Origin: Pachypanchax playfairii
Lineage: Eukaryota > Chordata > Actinopteri > Cyprinodontiformes > Aplocheilidae
DNA length: 64,000 nt
Direction of reading: 5' to 3'
Assembly (NCBI GenBank): GCA_006937955.1
Contig: SSNP01000014.1
Coordinates: 1,839,191 to 1,903,190, forward strand
Part shown: positions 46,401 through 59,290 of the stretch, piece by piece
Position numbering within the stretch: the first letter of the stretch is position 1
How the letters are laid out: each line of letters opens with the position of its first letter
Made by a program: the position numbers and the translations under genes
Notes under the pieces: generated by a model
Databases searched by the model: none
What the model was told of the DNA's origin: nothing
Seen by the model: only the letters and a program-made list of their open reading frames with translations

Positions 46401-49400
46401 ATTGGTCGTTGTGTGTTTGCGATCACTTTTATTGGTGTTTTGGGATACTATGTACACATTCAGGTCTAAATAAAAACATTTCGAAGCCTTAAATTTTTGT
46501 TTAATGAATCCTGGTGCAAATTTGTGTTATTTGACACTTACAAAGACAAATATAATTGTTTTTATGAGCTTTGGGCGAGTCTAAATTTTGAAACCAGAAG
46601 TGACGAAACAGAAGAATGCAGCTCTTTGTTTGCATCTTACAACACTGCTTCATCAGACCCAAAGAATGATTAAATCACTCTCCTGTGGAAGTTACAGACT
46701 ACACAAGAACCAAACGTAGATGTTCTGACTCAGTGGGTTGGATTTCGTTCTGTGGAAGCGATCCATCTGTGCAGCCACACTCAAGTCAAACGAAATTTCA
46801 CGCAGCAGAGAATAACATGACCTGTAAAAGAATAAACCCCAGAAATAAGGCAGCAATATGCACAAAGAACAGTGCAGAAATCCTCCTTTCTGAATGTCAC
46901 ACTCTCAACATGTGAGATCTGAACTGAGAAACACATTCCTGTTATAAATAAAAAGAAAGTGGAGTTTGAAACGAGCTGCAGCTTTCAGGACAACTGGATC
47001 TTTCTGTGTGTTCCTGAACAAGCTGCTGTCATGAGGACGGGTCATGAATGTTACTCCTTTCCCAGCCGCCACACACACTCACACTTGAGTGCACTTATGA
47101 TTTGACTTAGTCATAATAATTATAGCCTGTAAAACACAGACATAGAGAGAAATGACACTGATACTGACCGTGTTTGAGCTGCAGAACTTTAAGCCTGTGG
47201 AACTGATTTCAGGTCAGACATAAATGGCTCAAAACCGCTTCTCTTCACATCATCTATTCTCCTGAGTCAATTTCTCATTCAGAAAGAGACAAAAACTCAG
47301 AAGCAACAGATTATTGATCTAATTCTCCATTTTCTGCAACAGTAATCACTTTGTTTACATTCCAATTACCCCCTTTTGTCACTTCTGGTAAAGTAGAAAG
47401 TAGAAATTGTAAATATGCATATTTTGAGGCTTTATTACTGGAAATTTGCACATTCTGATTTATGTGGCTACTGAGCACTTATGTAATATCGATCAGTTTG
47501 AAGTAGTAAAATATAACAACAATCACATGTCAGATCCACGATAAGACATTTGATTCGTATATACTGAGGCAGCTTTTTCGTGCTTTTTTTTTTTTCCATT
47601 CAGTTTATAACAGGTTTGGGTCTGTTTAATTTGTCATAATAAAGAAACTTCAGGTTTTGCATGAGTGATAACCAAACCCTCTCTGTGATTATGATTGAAC
47701 ACATTTTTAAACACACATAGTTTTGCCACAGCAACTATTTGTTTGAGATAGACTTTTCAGTCTATTACTGACAGTTTATTAAATGTAAATATTTTCTAAA
47801 CTAAATTAAAAGAGAATATTTCAGAAGTGCTTTGCTGGAGTAAAATAATTCAACATTTCGTATTATAGCCTAATATTTAAAGATTGCAGCTCCCTCTTGT
47901 GGTATGACAGGTTTACATAGTTGGCTGTTTTATATGTAGGCTAATTAAATTTATAACGAGTAAAAATAAAACTTTTACTACAGTGATTCCAGAAAACAAT
48001 TCAGAAACGGATGAAATAATTATTTCCAATGTCAAAAGAAGTTGTTTTAAGACGAAAAAGGTATTTTCTATATTTCATGAGTAAATAAAAGTAAATTACC
48101 CAGTACGAAACTCCCGGTTCCCTTCATAAAGGCGTGTGACTGACAAGCAGCGTAACTTTGCAAACCCTAAAAAAACAAACACAAACTTTATATAAAATCA
48201 GTTGAATGTCAAATACACGTCCTTTAATTATATTATGTGCAGATTTCAGGCAAAATAAACAGAAAAACAGATTTGCTCACCGGATGTTTCGCTGCTATCG
48301 CGTCGTCTACTTTCGTAATACCAAGGTTGACCATGTTTTCAAGAATTATGACGTTAAGCTTGAATTATTAGGAATAAAACTGGTTCACCTCAGCGAGTCA
48401 GCTGTATTGTTGTTATGAAACTTCCGCGTCCAGACAAAACACAGAAGCGAAGAAGAAGAATCTGTAAGAAGCACTAGCGACACCTGATGGATAAATATGG
48501 TACTGCATGATGCTCTGAAGTGCTGGAAATGTATGAAATCAACAATAGAAAACAGAAATCTAATAACAGGCAGTGAAGTGTAAAAATACATAGTATGAAA
48601 AATAATTCCCAATTATTTGTTCGTCTGTTTGTTTGTTTAAACTGCTAATATTTACTTACATGAAACAGAACTAAGATCACAGGCTTTAGCTTTCCTCATT
48701 TTAGACAATCAACACAATGTTCTGTCATGTTCAGAGACAAGAACTGGACTGAAAATAAGAGGGAAAAGCAGAAAAAGTCAAGAGCACAATTAAAAACTAC
48801 AGATTTAGCCTCTAGCTGTTTCTCGACATGTACAAATAAAATGTATAAATTGGTAACCTGTTCTCCTAAAATGTTACAGCAGTGTTGAAATTTAACAACC
48901 CCTTTAACCTTCCTCTATATCTCCAATCCAGCTTGCTGACCTAAAGCAACTGAAAGATTCTTCTGAGAAAGTGGAAAAAAACAACACTGGAGACAGATGG
49001 AGAGAATCCAACAAGTGTTGAGACTCATGTAACAGAATGGAGGATAGAATTACCATAAAGATGCAACCGAGCAGCAGCACATCTGTTTCTTATTAAAAAA
49101 GAAAAAATTACAAGGTTCAATAACGGAACACTGTCTGTCACAGACCAAAAACAAACTCAGTTACAATTTGAAGTAGTCTTATTATGTGTTTATTTTTCAA
49201 CATTGAAAAGGAAAAGATTGATCTTTAAATCCCCAAAAATACACATGAGCAATATGTCAGATAAACTCTGGTGTAGAGACTGAAAAATATATGACTGAAT
49301 GATGTATTGTTGGGGATTTCCAGTTATTTTCACGAATGACCAGAAAATGTAATCAAGTATTATATATTTGAATGCACCAGATTTGAACATTTCACATGTT

Positions 49401-52044
49401 TTGACTGATAAAATGTCACAAAAACTTTTTTAAACTCTGAAAAAAGTGGAACATGAGCAAATCTGCAAGTGTTGTTTTTCATGTTACAATGTAACACTGT
49501 GTTTCCCTTGTTGGAATTTCGTTAACTTTAATTTAACTCTCTTATTTAACTCTTTTTAAATAATGTTAGTTTTATTTCATTATTTTATTGTTTTTAATTT
49601 TAATGTTCTTGAAATACTTTAGCTCTGAACAGAAGATTAACAGGTTAACACCTGTTTGCTCAGCCAATCTAAGTCCGGCATTTGGAGCAGGTGGGCGGGG
49701 CCAGCTGCAGCTCATTAGCTGAGAAATCTAAAACCTTCCAACAACCTGGTAAGTTTACTTGGGAACTTTAACTCTACTAATAAAAGTTACTGGGTTTCAT
49801 AACTGTATAGATGAGAAGTGATTTATTAAGATGCATTCATGGTCGTGATTCAGGTGAAAACAGGAATGGATTACAAAGCTTTTACTTATTTTGGTTTGAA
49901 GTAACTGTTTCCAGCCAGAAATGTGACAGTAAACTTTACATCTTTATTCAATTTGTTTTTAAAATGTTTGAGACCCCAACACGTTCTAATGAATCTAAAC
50001 AAAAAACCCATTGACAGCTCTTTTATTTTGAAGATCCTTTGCAAAGCAGCGACAGCGAATCTGCAGTTCAACAAAATAAGAGCTGAAGCGATATCCTGTA
50101 AGATTTCACAATGTTTTCTGGTTAGTTCATGGATGATGTGGTCATTTTGTTTTGCAACATAATTTGAGTTGTTAGCACAAGTTGTTTGATTCAGTTACAT
50201 TCAAACTGAGCAGACTGCAACATTATGAGGTTTATTTTCCTTTATTTTTACAACAGAAAAACAGCTGTCACTTATCCCCAAATATACTTCCATTCACATA
50301 GTGTAGCTCTTTATTTCTAGGTGATTTAATGCGTATAATCTTAGAAAACAAAATTTTAGACACAATCTGCACACTTATGTTCAAGAATTCCGACCCGCTC
50401 CTACATGGGAATCCAATTTTAGTGCAGCGCTGCAACCTTTTTACACGCAGAAATAAAAAAAAAAATCAATCACATGTACACATGGGAGATACATGCTGAA
50501 GTTTATGGAGTCCTCGTCTGAAGACGAGGATACAATGTATGCAGTGCAGGAAACACAAGGAAGAAACGTGATGGAGAAAATGTTAATCAAAACTAAAAAA
50601 ACGTTTCGGAAGGGGGGATTCAAGTTTTCCACAACGGGACATTCCTCACATGGAAGATTTTAGTGACAGCGATGGTGTGCACTGTTTTCCTGGAAACTGG
50701 AAGGCCAACAGCTGGGAGGACACATTCAGGAACAGAGAAGTATAAAAGAATTTCTTTAAAAATCAAGTATCAGGACAAAAAAAAAAAAAAAAGATCAATT
50801 CATCCGTCCCACCCGCCAAACACACGACCTGTTGTGACACCAGCCTTCAAATATTCCCAAAAAAATGTTTCACAATCAAATGTTTCAAATAAATACAGCT
50901 TCACTGATGAGCGATAAACCCTCCCAGACCAGAACATCCAGACCGTAAACCTGTAAAACTAAAGGAAGAGAAAACGGGTGAAGCAGATCTAAACCAGTTC
51001 ACAGAAACAGAGAACTCCAACATTTAGTGTGATCCAGAGTCACATCTGTTTCTCCTGCCAATCCGTGGGTTAATTGTGGAAACAGTTTGTTTTTTAAACA
51101 TGAGATTTCTGACCCTTAAATATGCTCCAGATACAGTTTTTATTAATTAAACCAATTTGAAATGAATCACATGATCAATGAAATTATCTAGTACAAAATT
51201 AAGCCTTTATTTGGCAGCTAATTTATCATCCAACAGCAAAAATAGTCTTAAATCACCGATTTCTCATCAGATTAAGGACAAATTTATTAACATGCCCCTC
51301 GTTTAAGAGCAAAGATGTACATTAACCTGCTCCATAAGCCACTCCGATCATTTTAATGTCCTTCAGTATGTTTCAGCAGTATAAACACACGCACACGAGC
51401 ATTCACACACACACACACACACACACAATACTGGTAGTGTGATCCAATCAGTGAAACCTGATGTGTGGGGAATACGACAAAGACGGGGCGGCTGAGGTGT
51501 CGATGAACACAGAGAAATCGGAAAGGGAGCGATACAGTGAAAAGGTCCGTGTCCCGATTGTACCAGCTGAGCGGCTGGTACTGAAGCCCCGAGGTCCCCG
51601 GTTAGCGTTGTGGCACCCAGCGTCGGGGTGGAGGAACGAAAAGTGGATGACGTTTTGTTCATACTGTGGTCCAATGGAGCTTGTTTAGTCCTTTGACAAG
51701 ACAACTAACCCCCCCCCCAACTTACAAAACCATAGCAGCAGGTTGAGCTCGAGGTTCTCAGTCCCCGAAAAAAAAAAAAAACTAACAAAAAAAAAAAAAA
51801 ACCCTCTTCTCACCATCAACATAAAAAGCAAGGTATGGAGAATTACGAGTTCTGGGAAGTGGCAGATGTCTTTGCTTTGTTCTCCATCCCCTCCTCCATG
51901 TTCTCACCCCCTGACCTGTCAGTCAATCAAAATTGTCCTCTGTCAGTCTCTTGTCAGCAGGTTTCCCCCATTTTTGCCCCCGCTCCCCTCCCATGACTCC
52001 AACCCTTCTTCCGCCGCCCTCCTCCGCTCCCGGTCGAGGGCTGA
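43500..52044. other. long intergenic interval between sapcd2 and zmynd19
   Basis: Mostly AT-rich with short frames lacking domains. Simple tracts include C13A9 near 44025 and an (AC)12 at 51404-51427. The last 0.7 kb probably contains the zmynd19 3' UTR. No further gene could be supported. Confidence 0.5.
51404..51427. repeat. (CA)12 microsatellite
   Basis: Uninterrupted CA tract in the probable 3' UTR/flank of zmynd19. Confidence 0.95.
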
Positions 52045-53643
52045 TCATCGTTCGGGCTCCGACTCCAGCGCCAGAACCCGTTTACGCTCACGACACTGCT
52101 TCTTGTGGGCGGGCCAGTCCCTCTGCTGGCACTGGGAGCCACAGTAACGCGCCACCTGGCAGCGACCACAGATGTTAAACTCCCTCAGCTGTGGAAAGAG
52201 GAGACGTCAAATCATTTTTTAAAACTGTGATAAAAACACTAGTAAGACAATCCAGGAAGCTTTGATACTTACTCTCCTCTCAATGAGTGAACAAGGGGGG
52301 TAATGACACTCATAGTAGGTGCAGGAACACTCCTCTTCTTCCACTAGCTCCCCGTTAGCATTGTAGTAGCGTGTGCGGCTAAGCTCCAGATACTGCTCCT
52401 CCACCGGGTCAGCTGGGACCTGCTGGATCGCCAGCCAGTACAGAGACTGCTCTCTGGGACAGAGAAACACATTCTTCAGCATCGTGGAAGAAGGACACAT
52501 CTGCAACTGAACATTAAGTGGTCCTACCTCTGCTTGCCGGAAAACTCCTCTGGCTTGGGGCTCCAGCCGACGGGCACCAGCCGTAGGTTGTCTAACCGGT
52601 TGTCCACAGTCACCGAGTTGATGTGAATAACTTGAAAACTAGGGGCGATGCCACCCCGGTGCTTTTCCCTAAAGACAAAACAGTAAATCAACCTAAATGT
52701 ACATTGTATATTTCTTGTTTTACCACAGCAGACGTACAACTGAGGATATACTGTTCTTATTATTACATCTCCTTCTGCTCAAAGCTTTTTACTAATTACA
52801 GTGGGGTAAAAAAGTATTTAGTCAGCCACCAATTGTGTAAGTTCTCCCACTTAAAAAGATCAGAGAGGCCTGTAATTTTTATCATAGGTATACCTCAACT
52901 ATGAGAGACAAAATGAGGAAAAAAAATCCAGAAAATCACATTGTCTGATTTTTAAAGAATTTATTTGCAAATTATGGTGGAAAATAAGTATTTGGTCAAT
53001 AACAAAAGTTAATCTCAATACTTTGTTATATAGCCTTTGTTGGCAATGACAGAGGTCAAACGTTTTCTGTAAGTCTTCACAAGGTTTTCACACACTATTG
53101 CTGGTATTTTGGTCCATTCCTCCATGCAGATCTCCTCTAGAGCAGTGATGTTTTGGGGCTGACGCTGGGCAACACGGACTTTCAACTCCCTCCAGAGATT
53201 TTCTATGGGGTTGAGATCTGGAGACTGGCTAGGCCACTCCAGGACCTTGAAATGCTTCTTACGAAGCCACTCCTTCGTTGCCCGGGCGGTGTGTTTGGGA
53301 TCATTGTCATGCTGAAAGACCCAGCCACGTCTCATTTTCAATGCCCTTGCTGATGGAAGGAGGTTTTCACTCAAAATCTTACGATACATGGCCCCATTCA
53401 TTCTTTCCTTTACACGGATCAGTCGTCCTGGTCCCCTTGCAGAAAAACAGCCCCAAAGCATGATGTTTCCACCCCCATGCTTTACAGTAGGTATGGTGTT
53501 CTTTGGATCCAACTCAGCATTCTTTCCCCTCCAAACACGACAAGTTGAGTTTCTACCAAAAAGTTCTATTTTGGTTTCATCTGACCATATGATGTTCTCC
53601 CAATCCTCTTCTGGATCATCCAAATGCTCTCTAGCAAACCGCA
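52027..53643. repeat. 1617-bp segment repeated after the gap
   Basis: Matches 53654-55270 base for base at a constant offset of 1627, except for about four substitutions that I noticed (for example near 52495, 52653, 52680 and 52878). It contains three zmynd19 exons and the left half of a Tc1 element, and stops exactly at the N run. Confidence 0.95.
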
Positions 53644-56600
53644 NNNNNNNNNNCTCCCGGTCGAGGGCTGATCATCGTTCGGGCTCCGACTCCAGCGCCA
53701 GAACCCGTTTACGCTCACGACACTGCTTCTTGTGGGCGGGCCAGTCCCTCTGCTGGCACTGGGAGCCACAGTAACGCGCCACCTGGCAGCGACCACAGAT
53801 GTTAAACTCCCTCAGCTGTGGAAAGAGGAGACGTCAAATCATTTTTTAAAACTGTGATAAAAACACTAGTAAGACAATCCAGGAAGCTTTGATACTTACT
53901 CTCCTCTCAATGAGTGAACAAGGGGGGTAATGACACTCATAGTAGGTGCAGGAACACTCCTCTTCTTCCACTAGCTCCCCGTTAGCATTGTAGTAGCGTG
54001 TGCGGCTAAGCTCCAGATACTGCTCCTCCACCGGGTCAGCTGGGACCTGCTGGATCGCCAGCCAGTACAGAGACTGCTCTCTGGGACAGAGAAACACATT
54101 CTTCAGCATCGTGGAAGAAGGAGACATCTGCAACTGAACATTAAGTGGTCCTACCTCTGCTTGCCGGAAAACTCCTCTGGCTTGGGGCTCCAGCCGACGG
54201 GCACCAGCCGTAGGTTGTCTAACCGGTTGTCCACAGTCACCGAGTTGATGTGAATAACTTGAAAACTAGGGGCGATGCCGCCCCGGTGCTTTTCCCTAAA
54301 GACAAAAGAGTAAATCAACCTAAATGTACATTGTATATTTCTTGTTTTACCACAGCAGACGTACAACTGAGGATATACTGTTCTTATTATTACATCTCCT
54401 TCTGCTCAAAGCTTTTTACTAATTACAGTGGGGTAAAAAAGTATTTAGTCAGCCACCAATTGTGTAAGTTCTCCCACTTAAAAAGATCAGAGAGGCCTGT
54501 AATTTTCATCATAGGTATACCTCAACTATGAGAGACAAAATGAGGAAAAAAAATCCAGAAAATCACATTGTCTGATTTTTAAAGAATTTATTTGCAAATT
54601 ATGGTGGAAAATAAGTATTTGGTCAATAACAAAAGTTAATCTCAATACTTTGTTATATAGCCTTTGTTGGCAATGACAGAGGTCAAACGTTTTCTGTAAG
54701 TCTTCACAAGGTTTTCACACACTATTGCTGGTATTTTGGTCCATTCCTCCATGCAGATCTCCTCTAGAGCAGTGATGTTTTGGGGCTGACGCTGGGCAAC
54801 ACGGACTTTCAACTCCCTCCAGAGATTTTCTATGGGGTTGAGATCTGGAGACTGGCTAGGCCACTCCAGGACCTTGAAATGCTTCTTACGAAGCCACTCC
54901 TTCGTTGCCCGGGCGGTGTGTTTGGGATCATTGTCATGCTGAAAGACCCAGCCACGTCTCATTTTCAATGCCCTTGCTGATGGAAGGAGGTTTTCACTCA
55001 AAATCTTACGATACATGGCCCCATTCATTCTTTCCTTTACACGGATCAGTCGTCCTGGTCCCCTTGCAGAAAAACAGCCCCAAAGCATGATGTTTCCACC
55101 CCCATGCTTTACAGTAGGTATGGTGTTCTTTGGATCCAACTCAGCATTCTTTCCCCTCCAAACACGACAAGTTGAGTTTCTACCAAAAAGTTCTATTTTG
55201 GTTTCATCTGACCATATGATGTTCTCCCAATCCTCTTCTGGATCATCCAAATGCTCTCTAGCAAACCGCAGACGGGCCTGGACGTGTCCTGGCTTCAGCA
55301 GGGGGACACGTCTGGCACTGCAGGATTTGAGTCCCTGGCGGCGTAGTGTGTTACTGATGGTAGCCTTTGTTACTTTGGTCCCAGCTCTCTGCAGGTCATT
55401 CACTAGGTCCCTCCGTGTGGTTCTGGGATTTTTGCTCACCGTTCTTGTGATAATTTTGACCCCACGGGGTGAGATCTTGCGTGGAGCCCCAGATCGAGGG
55501 AGATTATCAGTGGTCTTGTATGTCTTCCATTTTCTAATAATTGCTCCCACAGTTGATTTCTTCACACCAAGCTGCTTACCTATTGCAGATTCAGTCTTCC
55601 CAGCCTGGTGAAGGTCTACAATTTTGTTTCTGGTGTCCTTTGACAGCTCTTTGGTCTTGGCCATAGTGGAGTTTGGAGCGTGACTGTTTGAGGTTGTGGA
55701 CAGGTGTCTTTTATACTGATAACGAGTTCACACAGGTGCCATTAATACAGGTAACGAGTGGAGGACCGAGGAGCCTCTTAAAGAAGTTACAGGTCTGTGA
55801 AAGCCAGAAATCTTACTTGTTTGTAGGTGACCAAATACTTATTTTCCACCATAATTTGCAAATAAATTCTTTAAAAATTAGACAATGTGATTTTCTGGAT
55901 TTTTTTTCCTCATTTTGTCTCTCATAGTTGAGGTATACCTATGATGAAAATTACAGGCCTCTCTGATCTTTTTAAGTGGGAGAACTTACACAATTGGTGG
56001 CTGACTAAATACTTTTTTGCCCCACTGTAAGTCAAGGACAAGTATTTAAAACACAGACGATAACCTCATATAAACCATCTGAACATATCTCATAGACGAA
56101 GAGTTTATCTGTTTTTAGCAAATAAATAACTAAATTCTTACCAGAGCAGCTCGTGCAGCGGCCTTCCTGCCCAGCGGCCTTTGCCGATGTCAAAAGCATA
56201 AGCAAAGATTTTTGCACCGTTGCCGTCTGCATCTACCTCCATGCGCGCCTAATAAGAAAATTAAATGTTGCCATTACTAACTTCCTGGCTTTTGATGTGT
56301 CAGATGTTAGAATCTCCAAATACTTTACCTCAAAGGCATAGTTTTCCACGAGTGGTATGTCCTGCTCATCAATCAGAGTGTATTTTGTCTGAAATGGCAA
56401 ACAAACAATGAGATGATTTGAGTTTGATGTAAAAACCTGGAGTTTAACAATATATCTTCATTACTTTATTTAAAATGTATAGTTTAAGAATGTTTTCAGG
56501 TTGGGTTCAGTCTTTAAAAAAGAAGAAGCACCTCTAAAGAGTTTATTTTAATATGTATTAATGTGAAAAGTTCAGATTGGGGGTCTTTTGCAACCTTTTC

Positions 56601-57615
56601 CCTGAGCAACATGTTGGCAAGAGCCAAAACTTTCCAGTTATACCCAGTTCTGTGAGCTGAAAGTCCTTTTTGGAAATTTGCAATTCACCTGCTTGCAACG
56701 TAAACAAAGGAAAAATCAATTCCTAGGAAAAATTCTAATATTTGACCGGTGTGTCACACCTTTTAATAAAATCACAAGCAAAAATAAAAGACTCCTTTTA
56801 AACAGTTTAAAACTGTTACCTCTTCACATGACACCAAACTGGAGAGTGCTTAAATGATATAACTGGTAAAATCCTGCATGTTTGTTTTGTTTAAACTGAT
56901 TGGAGGCGATCAGCAGGTGAGTGACACCAGCAGTCGGGATTATTAACGAATAAATCACAAATAAGAAGCAACAAAAAAATTAAATTGACTAAAAATACAA
57001 TCGAATTTTGGTCTCGATTGCTGAGAACTGGGTGATGTTTTACCGGTGTTTGTCACGCTGCACTGAGTTGATAAAACGTGGTGATTTCCTCATTATCTGT
57101 CACTTCAGATGCAAATACCACGGCTAACTGCTGCTAACTGCTCCGCCACATTAAACTCTATTATCCGCAGTAAAAATATATCTGAATCATTAACATACAA
57201 GTACAACATCAATGAGAACGATGGGGGGACGAACAGTTTATACACGTTTATATTTGTGGCACGAATTTTCCGTAAAATGTAATCCGGCTAACGTTCATGC
57301 TAGCTGGTGTTAGCTTGAATGAGGGCAGGCGGTGGAGTTGAGTAGAGCAGACTGGTTCTAGTTCGACATGGCCGGCTTTTTTAATCCACTCAAATGCCAC
57401 TAAAATGGTCGAAATTATTTACTCCAACACCCAGGACTGTCTCTTTGTCACTACAGAGGCTGACTAGCATCGATTAATCGCCGTTAGCCATGTTTTTTCT
57501 AAGTGTTTTTTGCTATCCCTGCGGGCCCCCCGGCCGCACATGGCAGCGCCAGGATCCAGCTCACCTTCCCGGCCACACGGCCGAGCCGAACGATCCCCAG
57601 CTTGAAATCCGACAT
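52045..57615 (-). CDS. zmynd19: zinc finger MYND-type protein 19, six exons
   Basis: ZMYND19 (MIZIP) is a small adaptor that binds melanin-concentrating hormone receptor 1 and other partners. Exons: 57615-57565, 56388-56329, 56248-56142, 52668-52528, 52453-52273, 52188-52045; GT-AG and in phase, 227 residues, equal to the human length. Recognisable blocks are DFKLGIVRLGRVAGK, YTLIDEQDIPLVE, RMEVDADGNGAKIFAYAFD, HELLW, REQSLYWLAIQQ, CTYYECHYPPC and the MYND finger LREFNICGRCQVARYC...CQQRDWPAHKKQC. The last three exons occur a second time at 54295-54155, 54080-53900 and 53815-53672 because of the repeat around the N gap; either set completes the gene. A Tc1 element lies in the intron before exon 4. 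Confidence 0.95.
52799..53643 (-). mobile_element. Tc1 element cut by the assembly gap
   Basis: Starts CAGTGGGG after a TA and runs through the left inverted repeat and the C-terminal 200 codons of the transposase. It ends at the N gap. It is the same element as 54426-56027, seen a second time. Confidence 0.9.
53644..53653. other. assembly gap (10 N)
   Basis: Ten N bases join two contig ends whose sequences overlap in content. Confidence 1.
53672..54295 (-). pseudogene. second copy of zmynd19 exons 4-6
   Basis: Intervals 54295-54155, 54080-53900 and 53815-53672 duplicate the zmynd19 exons at 52668-52045. The protein sequence and splice sites are unchanged. Marked as a pseudo-copy only because a gene needs one set; it probably reflects assembly rather than the genome. 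Confidence 0.75.
54426..56027 (-). mobile_element. complete Tc1-family transposon, 1602 bp
   Basis: TA target dinucleotides flank both ends (54424-54425 and 56028-56029). The inverted repeats are about 200 bp (54426-54627 and 55826-56027), both beginning CAGTGGGG(T/C)AAAAAAG, and differ at very few positions. The transposase gene lies between them. It is inserted in a zmynd19 intron in the same orientation as the host gene. Confidence 0.97.
54642..55664 (-). CDS. Tc1 transposase, apparently intact
   Basis: 340 codons. The N-terminal paired-like helix-turn-helix has KELSKDTRNKIVDLHQAGK and GVKKSTVGAIIRKW; a GRPR-like hook (SGAPRKISPR) and a second helix-turn-helix follow. The catalytic DD34E triad is present: D in IIWSDETK, D in FQHDNDPKH, E in SPDLNPIENLW, with 34 residues between the last two. 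There are no stops or frameshifts. The C-terminus is full length for the family. Confidence 0.96.
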   Translation of the reverse strand: MAKTKELSKDTRNKIVDLHQAGKTESAIGKQLGVKKSTVGAIIRKWKTYKTTDNLPRSGAPRKISPRGVKIITRTVSKNPRTTRRDLVNDLQRAGTKVTKATISNTLRRQGLKSCSARRVPLLKPGHVQARLRFAREHLDDPEEDWENIIWSDETKIELFGRNSTCRVWRGKNAELDPKNTIPTVKHGGGNIMLWGCFSARGPGRLIRVKERMNGAMYRKILSENLLPSARALKMRRGWVFQHDNDPKHTARATKEWLRKKHFKVLEWPSQSPDLNPIENLWRELKVRVAQRQPQNITALEEICMEEWTKIPAIVCENLVKTYRKRLTSVIANKGYITKY

Positions 57616-57930
57616 CAGGAGGACGGGTGGTGATGACACGGAGAGGCGTCGAGTCCAACCTAGACGGTTTATGGGTGCAAATCTCGCCAGGGCAACCCGT
57701 CAGCCCCGCCGCGATGCTACTTCTGTGGCTAAACGATCAGTAACCGTCCTACCTCCGGGTCTCTCCGGCCGCAGCCCAGCCTCGGTGACACACGGCAGCT
57801 GGAGCACGAAAACGGAGCGAGCTGAGATGGAGGCGGGGTTCTGGAAGGAGCGAGCCACTTTTCTGAAAAACCAATGAAATCGCTTTTTAGTTCACCGTGT
57901 CCTCTAATTATGTCCAATGGGATATAACAA
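57616..57930 (-). promoter_or_regulatory. zmynd19 5' region, CpG-rich
   Basis: GC- and CpG-rich compared with the surroundings, with GGCGGGG near 57832 and CCAAT pentamers (plus strand) at 57871-57875 and 57914-57918. This composition suits a TATA-less housekeeping promoter. Exact start site not determined. Confidence 0.5.
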
Positions 57931-58610
57931 CGTTTAAAGACCGCCTATTTAAATCATTACGTAAATACACTCTCGTGATCGCTTCCAATCGTTTTCGCGC
58001 GAAATGTTTGACGGCCGGATGGAACTGACGGGGCGGAATCAGTTATTTTAATGTCAAGTTTCTGCTAAAAAACCTGACATAAAACATTGCTGCTATTTGA
58101 TCCCATCCAAAAAATACTTCATTTATCTTTATGACAGTTTAAAATTGTTATTTTTGTATATCCAAAAGTCGAAACAAGACACAAATTCATGTTGGTTTAG
58201 CAAAATTGTAGAATCAAATATCTCTTCAGTTTTTCTTACATCACATCAGTCAGCAAAACAGGTTGAGACTTTAATCTGCTGAATTTTCATACTTTATGTT
58301 GTCTCAGTGCGCTATAAAATAATTTTTGGGGGAATCAAAATGTTTGTAACATATAAAATAAAGATGAAAAAATAAAAACATTTAATCTCATTTATGATGA
58401 CTCCTTTTACAGATATATTCTACAGATTTTGCTGACATACACTTTTTCTTAAAAATTGGAAAAATATATTTAGCCAAGTACAAATTTTTGAATGTGTTTC
58501 CCTACAAAAGACATGAGCAAGAAAATCTGGGAAGTGTTGTGATGCATGTTTATTACTCTGAATAATCTCCAAATGTGAACACAGTACGGTATTTATTCTG
58601 ACTGACTGAT

Positions 58611-58740
58611 TAACAGCAAAACTAAAGGGATGGATCAGGATAACCTAAGCTAATACTAACTATATGATTGTGCAAAAAAGAAGTCATATAGTTACTATTA
58701 GCTTAGGTTATCCTGATCCATCCCTTTAGTTTTGCTGTTA
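58611..58740. repeat. near-perfect hairpin, 57-bp arms
   Basis: Arm 58611-58667 and arm 58684-58740 are reverse complements at 56 of 57 positions with a 16-nt spacer. The ends read TAACAGC...GCTGTTA. It lies in the intergenic space between zmynd19 and bspry. It may be a tiny foldback element or a transcribed small-RNA hairpin. Confidence 0.95.
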
Positions 58741-58974
58741 TACGCTTAGAATGCCAGAGGACATACTACATTTTTTCATATTTTTATGCGTAATGTTCGT
58801 ATTGATTATTGTTGCTGCTATATTAACTTTAGCACTGTTTATCTTCCCATAGAATGATGACTGACCCAAATCTATCTGTACTTGTCTCTTTCCTGTCAGG
58901 GTGTCTGTCTCATGGATTAAGCTGGTTCCACAAGAGAGGAGCCTGATAACTGAAAGCTCTGCCTCCCATTCCAC

Positions 58975-59290
58975 TTTTAAACTCCAGGGAAACACAAGCA
59001 GAGCTGCAGTCTGAGAGTGTTAGGAACATATGGAACAATAAGATCTTGAATAAAAGATGGACCTTGGTTTTTCAAAGTTTTATATGTCAGAAGTAAAATT
59101 TTAAATTTCATTCTGGATTTTACAGGGAACCAATGAAGTGATGCTAAAACTGGAGACATGTGACTCTCCTTCCAACTCTCCTTAGAACTCTGGCAGCAGC
59201 ATTTTGGATCAGCTGGAGGTCTTTCACAGAACTGTATTGTGACATCAGAGAAATGTAAGAAGAGATTATTTCAGATCTCCACCAGTAAAT
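58975..59290 (-). pseudogene. LINE reverse-transcriptase remnant
   Basis: The minus strand gives LQLIQNAAA-like sequence, then LASLHWFPVKSRMKFKILLL and TYKTLKNQGPSFIQDLIVPY, the conserved C-terminal block of fish LINE proteins. Frameshifts are present. Confidence 0.75.

Noticed and set aside
52027..55270. True tandem duplication of zmynd19 exons
   Set aside because: Constant offset, exact stop at the N run and very low divergence fit unmerged contigs better; kept as a checkable finding.
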